A DNA stretch of 64,000 nt from Algoriphagus winogradskyi (GTDB taxonomy: Bacteria > Bacteroidota > Bacteroidia > Cytophagales > Cyclobacteriaceae). A program made the translations under genes and the position numbers. The notes below the pieces were generated by a model. The model was not told the DNA's origin, did not search any database, and saw nothing but the letters and a program-made list of their open reading frames with translations. This document shows positions 18,186 through 27,622 of this stretch, piece by piece. How positions within the stretch are numbered: the stretch's first letter is position 1; each line of letters begins with the position of its first letter. The stretch covers positions 248,001-312,000 of the forward strand of contig NZ_FXUA01000001.1 of assembly GCF_900182815.1 (NCBI RefSeq), given 5' to 3'.

Positions 18186-19850
18186 CTATTGTCTGAGCAA
18201 TTTGCTTTGCTTGATTAATGCGCCATCCTGCATTTGAATTACATAGAACCCTGGTTTTACACCTTGCAGTAGAATCCTAAATGGCTCTTTAGCAGAGGAT
18301 CTATTCAAGGTCTCATTTTCCAAAGCTCTACCGTTAAGATCTATGAGGGTAAATTCAGCACTAAGGCTGTGTCCAAAGTAAATGTTTAATTGATCTCCAA
18401 GTACCGGGTTAGGAAAAACATTCCATACCATTACTTCTTCATTTTCTTCAACGCCAAGGATTTCTCCGTAGTAGGCTCTATAGAAATTAGGAATGCCGTA
18501 GCCTAATAAATTATCCGGTTCATCAGCTTGAGTACCGCTATTCAAAAGTGCTTCAATTAACTGATCCTTTGTCCATTCAGGTTTGGCTTCCCAAAGACCC
18601 GCAGCCAACGCTGCAATCTGAGGAGCTGAGAAGGAAGTTCCGTTGGAATAAGCTTGGTTACCATTTGAGCGAATTAAAGAGGCTCCCTGTCCTAAAGCTG
18701 CAAGGTCAGGTTTTATTCTTCCATCTCCTGTTGGTCCACGGGAACTGCTGCTAGCAATATCCAACTCATTATCTACAGATCCTATCGCTAGAATACCTTT
18801 AGCATCGGAAGGAGACGATAATGTGGATACCCCGGGACCATAGTTCCCAGCGCTATTTACCACCAGTATCCCTTTACTTGCAGCTATACTTGCCCCTCGT
18901 GCTATAATAGTCGTCTCTCCATCCAAGTCTTCTAGCGTATAGTTCATGTCAGGATCATCAAAATCATAATAGCCCACCGAGCTACTGATGATATCCGTCC
19001 CTAAACTATCTGCGAACTCAGCTGCCCTCACCCAGTTGTATTCTTCCACCCAAAATTCCGTGGCAACTTCCTCTGTCATAGCAAGGATGTAATCAGCGTC
19101 CGGAGCTCCAGCAACCATTTTTCCAGGTTCATTAGAAGCTATCAGTGAAAGCACATTTGTGCCATGCTGATTATCCGAATAAACATTATCATTCCACGGC
19201 CTCACAAAATCCATAGTAGAGATGATTTGCCCATTTGTTTGTAGATGTGCCAAAGGACTGGCAGTTTGAGCTCCAGGGAATCCTGCATCAAAAACAGCTA
19301 TGGAAACTCCTTTGCCCGTGAAACCTTCTTCATGCATCAAATCAATTCCTATCAGAGAATTCTGAAAATCATAGGTTTCTTCATTTGCGGCTAATATTCG
19401 GGCATTTTCAGCATCTGGAGGACAATATCTATTACTGACTGAAGCAAAAATTCTTTTTCCAACCCGTGCATTCGGACTTGGGATAAATCCCTTTCCCACC
19501 AGCTCGACTTTTTCAACAAACGGCAAAGCTTCTATTTCCTTAACATTAGTAGCATCTGTCACCAATAAAGTAGCATTAAACCACTTGCTAGAATACAGGA
19601 TGTAATTAGACTTCTCGTAAACTGCTTCTACATACTTCTGCGCAACAGGAAGATCCAAACTATCCGGTGCAACGCCTTCTTTACTTCTTCGATCCAGCGC
19701 TTTTTGAGAAAGGAATTCACTTGGTTTATCCAGTGAAAGAGTTTGTTGAGGCTTATATTTATAGAAAACAGCATAACGATCCTGGGCAGCCAAACTGCCA
19801 GAAAAAGTCATTCCTAAGAGAACAAAAGCTAAAAATTTAATCCTTCCCAT
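18186..19850 (-). CDS. Subtilisin-like serine protease (S8) with T9SS sorting tail
   Basis: 554 aa. The signal peptide (FLAFVLLGMTFSGSLAAQ) and a propeptide-like region (25-130) precede the S8 domain. The catalytic triad is visible: Asp188 in AVFDAG, His229 in NQHGTNV and Ser406 in NGTSFSAPQIA, with the oxyanion Asn336 in NSAGNYG. Residues 478-554 form a C-terminal sorting domain (VFPNPVLGDQLNIYFG ... KPGFYVIQM), which in Bacteroidota targets the protein for export by the type IX secretion system. It is therefore a secreted or surface-anchored protease. The start lies inside the end of the upstream lipoprotein gene (14-bp overlap), implying translational coupling. Confidence 0.93.
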   Translation of the reverse strand: MGRIKFLAFVLLGMTFSGSLAAQDRYAVFYKYKPQQTLSLDKPSEFLSQKALDRRSKEGVAPDSLDLPVAQKYVEAVYEKSNYILYSSKWFNATLLVTDATNVKEIEALPFVEKVELVGKGFIPSPNARVGKRIFASVSNRYCPPDAENARILAANEETYDFQNSLIGIDLMHEEGFTGKGVSIAVFDAGFPGAQTASPLAHLQTNGQIISTMDFVRPWNDNVYSDNQHGTNVLSLIASNEPGKMVAGAPDADYILAMTEEVATEFWVEEYNWVRAAEFADSLGTDIISSSVGYYDFDDPDMNYTLEDLDGETTIIARGASIAASKGILVVNSAGNYGPGVSTLSSPSDAKGILAIGSVDNELDIASSSSRGPTGDGRIKPDLAALGQGASLIRSNGNQAYSNGTSFSAPQIAALAAGLWEAKPEWTKDQLIEALLNSGTQADEPDNLLGYGIPNFYRAYYGEILGVEENEEVMVWNVFPNPVLGDQLNIYFGHSLSAEFTLIDLNGRALENETLNRSSAKEPFRILLQGVKPGFYVIQMQDGALIKQSKLLRQ

Positions 19851-20496
19851 AATCGGTCAATTTTATTTGCACCTTAAATCCTGAATCAATCAGCATATCT
19901 CCCAAACAATCATTTCTTGAACAGTAGGTTAACACCTCGTCGTACTTTTCCACCAAGCCTATACCTAAGTCGTAAACTTCAAATCGAATATCTCTGTAAG
20001 TTACTTGATCGTCACTATCTTCTTGATTGACCCGGATAGAATTGCCCGAATTAATTAACTCGAAATCATCCGCTAATTCATCTCTATAGACATTCCCATT
20101 CCAAACAATACCGTCTTTGGGAGGAAAAACTAAGGTAACCAAGGGCTGATTTTCAATCGTACGTACCAAAGCAAGGTCTCGTTGGGTGAGGGTATATTCC
20201 AACACCTGAATCCAAGTGGTCTCATCCGTAGATTTGCTACGGTTTACGATAAAAACTTGCTCCCCTTCTGCATTTATATAAAAGCTTCGAATACGATCCT
20301 TATAGAAAAATAATTCCTGCTCCGAATCATTTTCACCAAAATAGATTGTTTGATCTACTTCATAAACCCAAAACAATCCAACTTCCAGCGGTTGAAAGTC
20401 ATAGCCCAATTCCACTTGTGAATCCTCGATTTCTCGATCACAAGAAGTAAAAAGCGTAACTATTAATAATAAAATAAGCGGTAACTTTCTTTCCAT
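19837..20496 (-). CDS. Putative lipoprotein upstream of the subtilase
   Basis: 219 aa. A type II signal peptide ends in the lipobox LFTSC (Cys19). The mature part is mainly beta (VGLFWVYEVDQTIYFGEND, FIVNRSKSTDETTWIQVLEY) and contains a CSRNDC pair near residue 193. No family is recognised. Its last codons overlap the start of the S8 protease gene, so the two form an operon, and the lipoprotein might act with or on the protease; that is only context. A 16-bp palindrome lies just upstream of its start. Confidence 0.75.
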   Translation of the reverse strand: MERKLPLILLLIVTLFTSCDREIEDSQVELGYDFQPLEVGLFWVYEVDQTIYFGENDSEQELFFYKDRIRSFYINAEGEQVFIVNRSKSTDETTWIQVLEYTLTQRDLALVRTIENQPLVTLVFPPKDGIVWNGNVYRDELADDFELINSGNSIRVNQEDSDDQVTYRDIRFEVYDLGIGLVEKYDEVLTYCSRNDCLGDMLIDSGFKVQIKLTDYGKD

Positions 20497-20515
20497 ATTT
20501 ATTATTCAATGACTA

Positions 20516-20531
20516 AAAATACTAGTATTTT
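20516..20531. promoter_or_regulatory. Perfect 16-bp palindrome upstream of the lipoprotein-protease operon
   Basis: AAAATACTAGTATTTT is self-complementary over its full length. It lies between a TATCTTTA hexamer (minus strand, about 20534-20541) and the start codon at 20496, the position of a repressor operator. No regulator is assigned. Confidence 0.4.
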
Positions 20532-20624
20532 CCTAAAGATAGACTAAGCAGATTACAGACAGTTTCGAAATACTTTTTTCAAGCCAATCATCCTGTTTAA
20601 ATTAGCAACTTTAAAATTTAAATC

Positions 20625-21245
20625 ATGGCTTTAAGCACTTTTGTAAAAATAAGCGGCATCACCAATCTTTCAGATGCCAGGTATTGTTCGGGAATGTATG
20701 TGGATTTGTTAGGCTTTTCTTTAGAACAAGAATCTGAAAAATTCATCAATCCCACGCAGTATAACGAAATCACAGGATGGGTTTCTGGACTTGAGTTTGT
20801 CGGAGAATTTCAAAGCTACGAGTCAGACAAAGTCCTACACACTTTAGAAAATTACCCTACAATAAAGTGGGTTGAGCATGACAGGATTGATCCACTAGTA
20901 GATTTGGAAGGCAAGGGATTTGGCTTGATTTATAAAATGGATTTAGAAGATGTTCGACACATTGAATTGGAAGTTGCTGAAAAATTAAATGCTTCAGGAA
21001 TCATTTTTCATGTCACCTCCATCCACGAGGAGCTTACTGATGAGGATAAAAAAGCGATAAAAATATTAAGTGAAAATTGCAGGGTTATTTTAGGAGTAGG
21101 GATTACTTCAGAAAACGTCCTAGACCTTATTACTGAACTTGGGATTTATGGAATAACGCTAGCAGGCGGAAAAGAAATCAAACCAGGTCTAAAAGACTTC
21201 GATGAACTTGCAGATATACTTGAAACATTGGAAGAGGATGAATAA
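20625..21245 (+). CDS. TrpF-like (phosphoribosylanthranilate isomerase fold) protein lacking catalytic Cys
   Basis: 206 aa, the length of TrpF. The N-terminus FVKISGITNLSDARYCSGMY aligns with the TrpF signature VKICGITnlEDA, and the end (GIYGITLAGGKEIKPGLKDF) with the phosphate-binding SGVE-x-PGxKD region. The catalytic Cys of TrpF is Ser10 here, and no LLD(T/A)...GGTG motif with the general-acid Asp is visible. No other trp genes are nearby. The fold assignment is fairly safe; isomerase activity is doubtful. It could be a paralogue with another phosphosugar substrate. A strong terminator follows. Confidence 0.7.
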   Translation: MALSTFVKISGITNLSDARYCSGMYVDLLGFSLEQESEKFINPTQYNEITGWVSGLEFVGEFQSYESDKVLHTLENYPTIKWVEHDRIDPLVDLEGKGFGLIYKMDLEDVRHIELEVAEKLNASGIIFHVTSIHEELTDEDKKAIKILSENCRVILGVGITSENVLDLITELGIYGITLAGGKEIKPGLKDFDELADILETLEEDE

Positions 21246-21260
21246 AAAAATCATTTTCAC

Positions 21261-21297
21261 AAAAAAGGCTATTGGAACTTATCCAATAGCCTTTTTT
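21261..21297. terminator. Bidirectional rho-independent terminator
   Basis: AAAAAAGGCTATTGGA-ACTTA-TCCAATAGCCTTTTTT is a perfect stem with A and T runs. It separates the convergent TrpF-like and aldo/keto reductase genes. Confidence 0.9.
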
Positions 21298-21316
21298 GTG
21301 TCAAATCCTGGATGCT

Positions 21317-22270
21317 TTAAGGTTGGTCAAATAAATCGGATGATTCATAAGGGCTGTTATCACCTGTGAATAATGAACCATCAATAAATCGGTGACTAAT
21401 TCCGATATCTCTTAATTCCATCAAATCGTGGTCGTCCAAATTAATTTTAGCAGCTGCCAAATTCCCTTTGATTCTATCCTTATTTACGGATTTGGGAATT
21501 ACAGCAATATCTCTAGCGATAGACCAGGCAATTAGAACTTGTCCAGCGCCTACTTTATGTTTATCCGCAATCTCCTTTACTACGGGATCAATCAATAGTT
21601 TCGGATCTTTTTCATGTTTTTCTGCCCTTGAATCTGGAGAACCAAGTGGAGAATATGCAGTCATTAAAATTCCATGCTCTATGCAATACTCAACCAAGCC
21701 ATCCTGCGGAAGATATGGCTGCATCTCTACTTGGTTCATTTCAGGTAATTGGCCACCGAGTTGCACCAATTCATCCAGCTTTTTTTGATTGAAATTAGAG
21801 ACTCCTATGTGTTTGGCATATCCCATTTCCTTCACCTCTTGCATAGCTACCCAAGTTTCAGCTATGGAAACCTCATCGTAGGTATAAAAGTCTTCTCTAT
21901 CTTTTGGAAAACCCACGCCAGCTTTAAAAGCAATAGGCCAGTGTATCAGATATAGATCTACATAATCCAATTTCAAATCTGAAAGTGTCTTTTGCAAAGC
22001 AGGCAAAACTTGCTCTTTTTTATGTGAATTATTCCAAAGCTTTGACGTCACAAATAATTCTTCTCTCGTAACCAATCCTTCTGAAATTGCCTTTGCAATA
22101 CCTTCCCCTACTTCGTTTTCATTCTGATATACAGCCGCACAATCTATGTGTCGATAGCCAGCTTCTATTGCCCAGTAAACAGCCTGACTAACTTCTCCTG
22201 GTTTACTTTTCCATGTTCCTAACCCGATAATTGGGAGTTTATCTCCGTTTTTAAAGCTTAAGTTTTTCAT
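21317..22270 (-). CDS. Aldo/keto reductase
   Basis: 317 aa cytoplasmic NADPH-dependent AKR. The catalytic tetrad is intact: Asp43 (GYRHIDCA), Tyr48 (AAVYQNE), Lys77 (TSKLWN) and His110 (YLIHWP). The cofactor-site motif AVIPKSVNKDRIKGN is present near residue 264. AKRs of this subgroup reduce aldehydes or keto-sugars; the substrate is unknown. It is the last gene of a minus-strand run with an SDR and secreted oxidoreductases, which fits a role in keto-sugar or aldehyde handling, but the 60-bp gap means co-transcription is only probable. Confidence 0.92.
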   Translation of the reverse strand: MKNLSFKNGDKLPIIGLGTWKSKPGEVSQAVYWAIEAGYRHIDCAAVYQNENEVGEGIAKAISEGLVTREELFVTSKLWNNSHKKEQVLPALQKTLSDLKLDYVDLYLIHWPIAFKAGVGFPKDREDFYTYDEVSIAETWVAMQEVKEMGYAKHIGVSNFNQKKLDELVQLGGQLPEMNQVEMQPYLPQDGLVEYCIEHGILMTAYSPLGSPDSRAEKHEKDPKLLIDPVVKEIADKHKVGAGQVLIAWSIARDIAVIPKSVNKDRIKGNLAAAKINLDDHDLMELRDIGISHRFIDGSLFTGDNSPYESSDLFDQP

Positions 22271-22329
22271 ATGATTATAAAAATTTAGATTATGATATGA
22301 GTGAATTCTTAACAGAATAAACCCTGCAT

Positions 22330-23736
22330 TTAATTCACTCGATTCTTTAAATATTTCTTAAATCTATTCATTACCCAAAGATGAATTTTAGCCTGAGTGT
22401 TCACATAGATCAGCCATGGCAATCTTGGCACAAATTCATGAATAGCTGAGATAATGTATTTATTATCTAAAACCCCACGAAACTCCAACCATCCGTGATC
22501 AAATCGCTTCACTAGCCAGCCACCGGAAATGTAAAAGAGCTGCCTACTTTCTTCACTTCTATCTGGAATCATGGTCAGTTGCAACATTGGTTTTTTAGTC
22601 CACAATAGATAAAACACAATTTCTCCACTTTCGAGCATTTCTCCATTGATCCAAAACTTAAAGAATGTGGGTAGCCAAATATTATAACGCTGAGCCACCC
22701 AAGTTGCTGAGTGTCCATGGGTGTTTGACATTCGCTGTATGCTTCTTACAGTATTCTTTACTTTATCTAACGGGTAAAAGCTTGGAGTTTTAAGTTCTAC
22801 AGTAGAATCCAGCGCAGCTCTGACCGATTCTTCGTATGTCAGGTAATCAATATGCTTCTCTTTGAACTTCAATTCCTCGGACACCGTCAACGTATGCTTC
22901 AAACTTTCCACTAAGGGTGAAACCAATTGAGGAGGAGATTCGCCAAAAAAGCCAACCCAAAGCTTCGAAAGCCCCAAAGAGAAAACGGGAACTGAGAAAA
23001 CCAACCTCTTCTTCCCTAGCTGAACGGCTGTCAACTCCAGCATTTTTCGATAAGAAATCACTTCAGGATTCCCAATTTCTATTGCTTTACCAAATACATT
23101 CTCATTTCCTACACAGGTATCAATAATATCTAAAGTGTCGCGCAAAGAAATAGGCTGGGTCAAAGACTCTGTCCACTGTGGACACATGAGGACAGGCAAG
23201 TTAGTCACTAGATTCTTAATCATATCAAACGATGATCCTCCCGGCCCTACTATTATCGAAGCCCGAATAGCGGTAAGTTTAGCAGACCTAGAACCTAGGG
23301 ATTGTTCTACTTCAAGACGACTTCTGAGATGTCTAGACAGACTTTCTCCCGTCTCTTTTGGCAGCAATCCTCCTAAGTAAATGATCTGCTTTACTTTGTT
23401 TAAATGAGCCGCTCGGCTAAAATTATCAGCAAGTAGTAAATCGGTATCTTCAAAACTACCTTGATTTAGACGTGTGGAAGCATTCATAGAATGTACCAAG
23501 TAGATCGCGACATCTACCCCCTTAAGCACTTCAACTGTACTTGAAATTGAATACAATTCCACCTGCTTCCAAGTCACTTCAGGGTATGGATTATCCTTTA
23601 CCTTTCTTCTACTAAGAGCAATAATATTGTATTTGTGGCGGAAGTGGTGAATAAACCAGCGACCCACATATCCACCTGCACCGGCAAGTGCGACAGTTGG
23701 CTTAGAAACAGATATAGGTTGATTAGTTAATTTCAT
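22330..23736 (-). CDS. Atypical SDR with C-terminal DUF2867
   Basis: 468 aa. Residues 13-300 form an NAD(P)-binding Rossmann domain (VALAGAGGYVGRWFIHHF; GGLLPKETGESLSRHLRSRL), an atypical SDR of the NmrA/YbjT type without a clear YxxxK pair. The C-terminal part (about 325-465) matches DUF2867 (MLQLTMIPDRSEESRQLFYI, YVNTQAKIHLWVMNRFKKYL). This architecture is widespread in Bacteroidota and resembles the E. coli YbjT family; the function is not established. It lies between the secreted oxidoreductases and the aldo/keto reductase. Confidence 0.85.
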   Translation of the reverse strand: MKLTNQPISVSKPTVALAGAGGYVGRWFIHHFRHKYNIIALSRRKVKDNPYPEVTWKQVELYSISSTVEVLKGVDVAIYLVHSMNASTRLNQGSFEDTDLLLADNFSRAAHLNKVKQIIYLGGLLPKETGESLSRHLRSRLEVEQSLGSRSAKLTAIRASIIVGPGGSSFDMIKNLVTNLPVLMCPQWTESLTQPISLRDTLDIIDTCVGNENVFGKAIEIGNPEVISYRKMLELTAVQLGKKRLVFSVPVFSLGLSKLWVGFFGESPPQLVSPLVESLKHTLTVSEELKFKEKHIDYLTYEESVRAALDSTVELKTPSFYPLDKVKNTVRSIQRMSNTHGHSATWVAQRYNIWLPTFFKFWINGEMLESGEIVFYLLWTKKPMLQLTMIPDRSEESRQLFYISGGWLVKRFDHGWLEFRGVLDNKYIISAIHEFVPRLPWLIYVNTQAKIHLWVMNRFKKYLKNRVN

Positions 23737-23790
23737 AATAAAGAGCTTAACTAACCAACCTATTATTTGGTGGTCCTGTTCAGTATAAAT

Positions 23791-25170
23791 TTATTTTTCT
23801 TTGGCTTTTTCTAAAGCTTCAGTCGTAGTGAAGTATTTCACAATCATATTTGGCACTTCCCAATCCGGCATATTTTTATTGGCAAAATATTCCAAATACT
23901 TTTCAGTTACCTGAGCAAAATGGGCCTCATGTCCATTATGATACTTCTCTGGGATGATTACTTTGTACTTATTGTCCGTGATTTTTTCCAGATCTAACCC
24001 CGGAAAACGACCTTGCAACTTCTCTTTTACCAAGCTTGCTAAAGAATCATCTTGTCCATCCAATAATTCCACATACAAGGTGGCAACATAATTCTCATCT
24101 GCACCTTGCTGTATAATTAGATTGGCTTTGGTTCCACGCATCATGCTGTAATGAGTATCTGCAGCTCCTTCGGGCGCTTGAAAATTCCAGATCACACTTA
24201 CTTTAGAATGCACACCCTTCAGCGTGTAATTCATCTCTCCATTACTATTCACGCTCAGCTTACCGTCAGATACGTTTTTCTGAAGAAAATCAGGAAACTC
24301 AGCTTTACCTGTAACCAACTTGAACTGCTCTAAATCCAAATCTGTGGACCAAAGTTTAGCTGATTGCATCTCAACATCTGTAGTATCCAAAGTAACTCCT
24401 GGAAAAGCCTCCCATTGGATCAAATCCACTAGATGAGTCGTTACATCAACGATACCAGTTCCTTCAATATCTGTATCAAAAAACCAGTCCGGACGAACAA
24501 GAGGATTTCCTGATACATATTTGAAGAAATGATGTACAGATTCCTTTGTAATGGCTGGATTCTCAGGCGTGCCTTTTTCCAGTTCCCCAAAAACCGCTGC
24601 ATCCATACTCAGTTCTTTTTGCAAAATCGTGCTGATCTCAAAACGCTCAGTCATGATATCATAAAGCAACAAATCCTTTTGTGATGCCTCATCAAAAGCA
24701 TGGAGCAGCTTTTTAAATCCATCTTTATTAATCACCAGAGGCTTATCAGCATAGACGTTGATTCCATTGGAAATTGCAGCAGAGATGTAATCAATCTTAC
24801 GATCGTTTTTTCCTGCTACCATCATCACATTGCCAGGCTTAGTCGAGATCATTTGATCTAAATAATCCTCACCAGTACTTACCTGCAAACTCCAGGCAGT
24901 CGGATCCTCTTCACGGTTATTGTACCCAGAAAGTCTATTCATGTAGTCTTTCAGTTCAGGTCCTTCTGGAGCAAAAACATAGACTGTAGAATCCACTTGA
25001 GGATACATGGATTTATGAATTAATCCGGCATGAAAATGTCCCGGGTCAAGGGACATAATCGTAATCTCAGCCTTAGTTTCAGAAGCCTCAGTCACAGTTT
25101 CTTTATTTTCGCAGGAAAACAAAATTCCTGCAGCCAAAGCTACTAGAGCAGTATTTTTCAAAATATTCAA
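23791..25170 (-). CDS. Gfo/Idh/MocA-like lipoprotein oxidoreductase (putative oxidoreductase C-terminal family)
   Basis: 459 aa lipoprotein: hydrophobic N-terminus with lipobox LFSC (Cys20). Residues 35-170 are a diverged NAD-binding domain (SLDPGHFHAGLIHKSMYPQV; NVMMVAGKNDRKIDYISAAI; NVYADKPLVIN, where DKP replaces the usual EKP). The C-terminal part (from about 190) matches the 'putative oxidoreductase C-terminal' family typical of Bacteroidota. It starts 3 bp after the preceding Gfo/Idh/MocA gene, so they are one transcript. Likely a periplasm-facing dehydrogenase acting on a sugar derivative; substrate unknown. Confidence 0.85.
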   Translation of the reverse strand: MNILKNTALVALAAGILFSCENKETVTEASETKAEITIMSLDPGHFHAGLIHKSMYPQVDSTVYVFAPEGPELKDYMNRLSGYNNREEDPTAWSLQVSTGEDYLDQMISTKPGNVMMVAGKNDRKIDYISAAISNGINVYADKPLVINKDGFKKLLHAFDEASQKDLLLYDIMTERFEISTILQKELSMDAAVFGELEKGTPENPAITKESVHHFFKYVSGNPLVRPDWFFDTDIEGTGIVDVTTHLVDLIQWEAFPGVTLDTTDVEMQSAKLWSTDLDLEQFKLVTGKAEFPDFLQKNVSDGKLSVNSNGEMNYTLKGVHSKVSVIWNFQAPEGAADTHYSMMRGTKANLIIQQGADENYVATLYVELLDGQDDSLASLVKEKLQGRFPGLDLEKITDNKYKVIIPEKYHNGHEAHFAQVTEKYLEYFANKNMPDWEVPNMIVKYFTTTEALEKAKEK

Positions 25171-25173
25171 TAA

Positions 25174-26544
25174 TTAAATTTTCACATAATTAGTACCATA
25201 AGGTGCTCTTTGTGGTCTTTCCAACATTGAGTTTGCCTCTGGATCATTTATAAATTTTTCTGCTGCAGCATCCCATTCCAGCTTCCTTCCAAGTTTCATG
25301 GAAATGTGCGTGACAAGGCATACTGAACAAGAACGATGACCGATTTCAACCGGAGAAAGTAATTCGTTATTACCCTGAATCGCTCCCAGCCAGTTGCCAT
25401 GGTGTTCATCACTTCTGATCAACTGTATTTCGTCAGGTCCAATTACTGATTTCAGAATTTTAGGATCTGAAGCATCCAAGGCTTTGGCACTATTCCCCTG
25501 CGCTACAGGATCTGAAGTGGAAGCCACATAATTACCTCTTGAAACCCAGATCCATCCTTCCGTACCTTCGTAACGAATTCCATTCGGGTAGCCACCACTT
25601 GTGTACATAGTGATACCATTATCATACTCAGCTTTTGCCATAAAGTCTCCATGCACATTCCATAATCCTGAATGAGGGAATTCAGCTACTGCTTGAATGT
25701 ATCGTGGACCAGTAAGCTCAGTATCCATTCCCCAAGCGGCAGAATCATAGTGATGCTGTCCCCAGCCTGTGATCATACCTGCTCCAAACTGCTCCAATCT
25801 CAACCATCCCGGACGGTCGTATCCTTTCTGTGGATGTACGCCTATTTCTGTATACGGGACCTCAGGGGTAGAACCCAACCACATATCATAATTCAAGTTG
25901 GCAGGAACAGGCATAGGTGCGGCCTCAGGTCCTGAGGGATCTCCTGGGAGACCGATCTTCACAGTGTGAAGCTTACCGATTCTTCCATTTCTTACCAATT
26001 CTGCTGCAATTCTAAACTGCTCACTTGAACGTTGCTGGGTACCAAGCTGAAGGACAGTTCCTGACTTTTTCACAGCATCAACCAGCTGTCGCCCTTCACG
26101 GATAGTCAGGGAAGTTGGTTTTTGTACATAGACGTGCTTACCAGCCAATGAAGCTTCCATAGCTGGCTGAGAATGCCAGTGATCTGGAGTACTGATTACT
26201 ATGGCATCAATATCCTTATTCTGAAGCATGTCCTTATAGTCTCCATATTGTTTTACGTCGAGATATGCTTTTCCCATTTTCTTGGTGTAGTAATCTTCTA
26301 CACGCTTTTTGCCATCCGCCATGCGGTTGCTATCCAAATCTGAAACTGCAACGATACGAGCTATATCATGCTGCCAAACACCTGGCATATCATGATCGCG
26401 CGCGATTCTACCACAACCAATTTGACCTATATTGATTTTATTACTAGGGGCATTTTTTCCAAAAACTGAAGCAGGTACAATAGTAGGAAATCCTATTGCT
26501 GCACTTGCTAAGGTGGTGTTTTTAATAAATTCTCTTCTTTTCAT
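25174..26544 (-). CDS. Gfo/Idh/MocA family oxidoreductase, Tat-exported
   Basis: 456 aa. The N-terminus MKRREFIKNTTLASAAIGFP is a twin-arginine-type signal, so the enzyme probably folds with its NAD(P) cofactor and is exported. The Rossmann motif is GQIGCGRIARD (40-50), ISTPDHWH follows near 118-124, and the EKP motif reads QKP (141-143), a variant common in this secreted subgroup. The GWGQHHYD stretch near residue 263 is a likely catalytic-site segment. Family members oxidise or reduce a hydroxyl of sugars or glycosides. It is the second gene of the PmoA-Gfo/Idh-lipoprotein oxidoreductase operon. Confidence 0.92.
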   Translation of the reverse strand: MKRREFIKNTTLASAAIGFPTIVPASVFGKNAPSNKINIGQIGCGRIARDHDMPGVWQHDIARIVAVSDLDSNRMADGKKRVEDYYTKKMGKAYLDVKQYGDYKDMLQNKDIDAIVISTPDHWHSQPAMEASLAGKHVYVQKPTSLTIREGRQLVDAVKKSGTVLQLGTQQRSSEQFRIAAELVRNGRIGKLHTVKIGLPGDPSGPEAAPMPVPANLNYDMWLGSTPEVPYTEIGVHPQKGYDRPGWLRLEQFGAGMITGWGQHHYDSAAWGMDTELTGPRYIQAVAEFPHSGLWNVHGDFMAKAEYDNGITMYTSGGYPNGIRYEGTEGWIWVSRGNYVASTSDPVAQGNSAKALDASDPKILKSVIGPDEIQLIRSDEHHGNWLGAIQGNNELLSPVEIGHRSCSVCLVTHISMKLGRKLEWDAAAEKFINDPEANSMLERPQRAPYGTNYVKI

Positions 26545-26573
26545 TTCACTTTAGGGTTAATTATCACTTGAAT

Positions 26574-27542
26574 TTATTTCACGAAAGCTCTCCAGTAAGC
26601 ATCTGCTTCAGCTGCAGTCATCTTACCGTCAAAGACAATCATTCTGTATTTTAATGTATATCGTTTGTTGGGTAAAAGCTCCCAAGACTCATGTCTAATC
26701 GGGGTAAATTCTATAAAGACATTACCTATTCCATTGTAATTATCTTCTGGCCATACGCGTAAAGGTTCTGGGTGAGATTTATTCGTGTTGTGACTTAAGA
26801 ACAGGATCCCACTCTCTCCCGATGTAGCATCAGTTTCTCCCTGTACGATGATCCATTTTGCATTTGTTCCATCCGCGGTTTTTCTGGTATCACCTTCGGA
26901 GGTTAAAACAGAACTGTTATCCGTTCCCCATTGCTCTGTAGCACGGAAACCAATGCCTCCGCCATATCGGTAATCATCAAGTAAGATTCCCCCAGGTATT
27001 TTAGTCTCAATTGTACTTGTGTAATCGACCATATATCGACCTTTGTCTGCAGGTTTTACCTTGATGCGAAGATCCTCTGCTATAGCTATCCGTTCAGATT
27101 CGGGAGCTTTCAAATCAAGGTGATTTTGACGAACATTGAGTTCGGCTGCACCACCCGCTACTTTTTTAGATAGCACATGAGAAAAGTCTACTCGGCCTTT
27201 TTGGTCTCCCAAATTCCAAAAGTCTACTTCTCTACCACTGATGGTGGCACGTGTCCAAGGTCCCCAGATTCCATAGTGATGATAATGGTCTTTTGGTTGA
27301 ATTCTAGTAAGAACTTGTCCCGACGGGGATTTTAGCGGGTGAATAAACCCAGATTTTGCAAAATCTTTTTTTATGCCTTCAGGCACGTCTGCTACAGCCG
27401 TTTGATAGCTTAGAACAGCCTGATTACCAATCACGAAATCAATTCCGCTAGATGTCTCTTTTAACTCCACTTTTTGCGCAAACACTGATACCATTAAACA
27501 TAGGTAAATCACTGGTACGCAGAAAATTCTTTTGAATATCAT
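26574..27542 (-). CDS. PmoA-family (DUF6807) exported protein
   Basis: 322 aa with a signal peptide (VIYLCLMVSVFAQ). The body matches the PmoA/DUF6807 family found beside Gfo/Idh/MocA and ThuA genes: KDHYHHYGIWGPWTRATISG (84-103), LDDYRYGGGIGFRATEQWG and the C-terminal RYTLKYRMIVFDGK. It is not the copper subunit of methane monooxygenase despite the family nickname. The biochemical role is unknown; a carbohydrate-binding or modifying role is a reasonable inference from the neighbours. First gene of the minus-strand operon, divergent from thuA-like 27623. Confidence 0.83.
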   Translation of the reverse strand: MIFKRIFCVPVIYLCLMVSVFAQKVELKETSSGIDFVIGNQAVLSYQTAVADVPEGIKKDFAKSGFIHPLKSPSGQVLTRIQPKDHYHHYGIWGPWTRATISGREVDFWNLGDQKGRVDFSHVLSKKVAGGAAELNVRQNHLDLKAPESERIAIAEDLRIKVKPADKGRYMVDYTSTIETKIPGGILLDDYRYGGGIGFRATEQWGTDNSSVLTSEGDTRKTADGTNAKWIIVQGETDATSGESGILFLSHNTNKSHPEPLRVWPEDNYNGIGNVFIEFTPIRHESWELLPNKRYTLKYRMIVFDGKMTAAEADAYWRAFVK

Positions 27543-27622
27543 ATAAATTTCAGGTTATTGGGATCGAATTTTAAAGATATAGAATTCTAAATTATCGACT
27601 AACCCGTTCATCTAATTACCCC

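Noticed and set aside
26574..27542. PmoA-type gene read as a methane monooxygenase subunit
   Set aside because: It is a secreted soluble protein of the PmoA/DUF6807 family; there are no membrane helices and no pmoB/pmoC neighbours.
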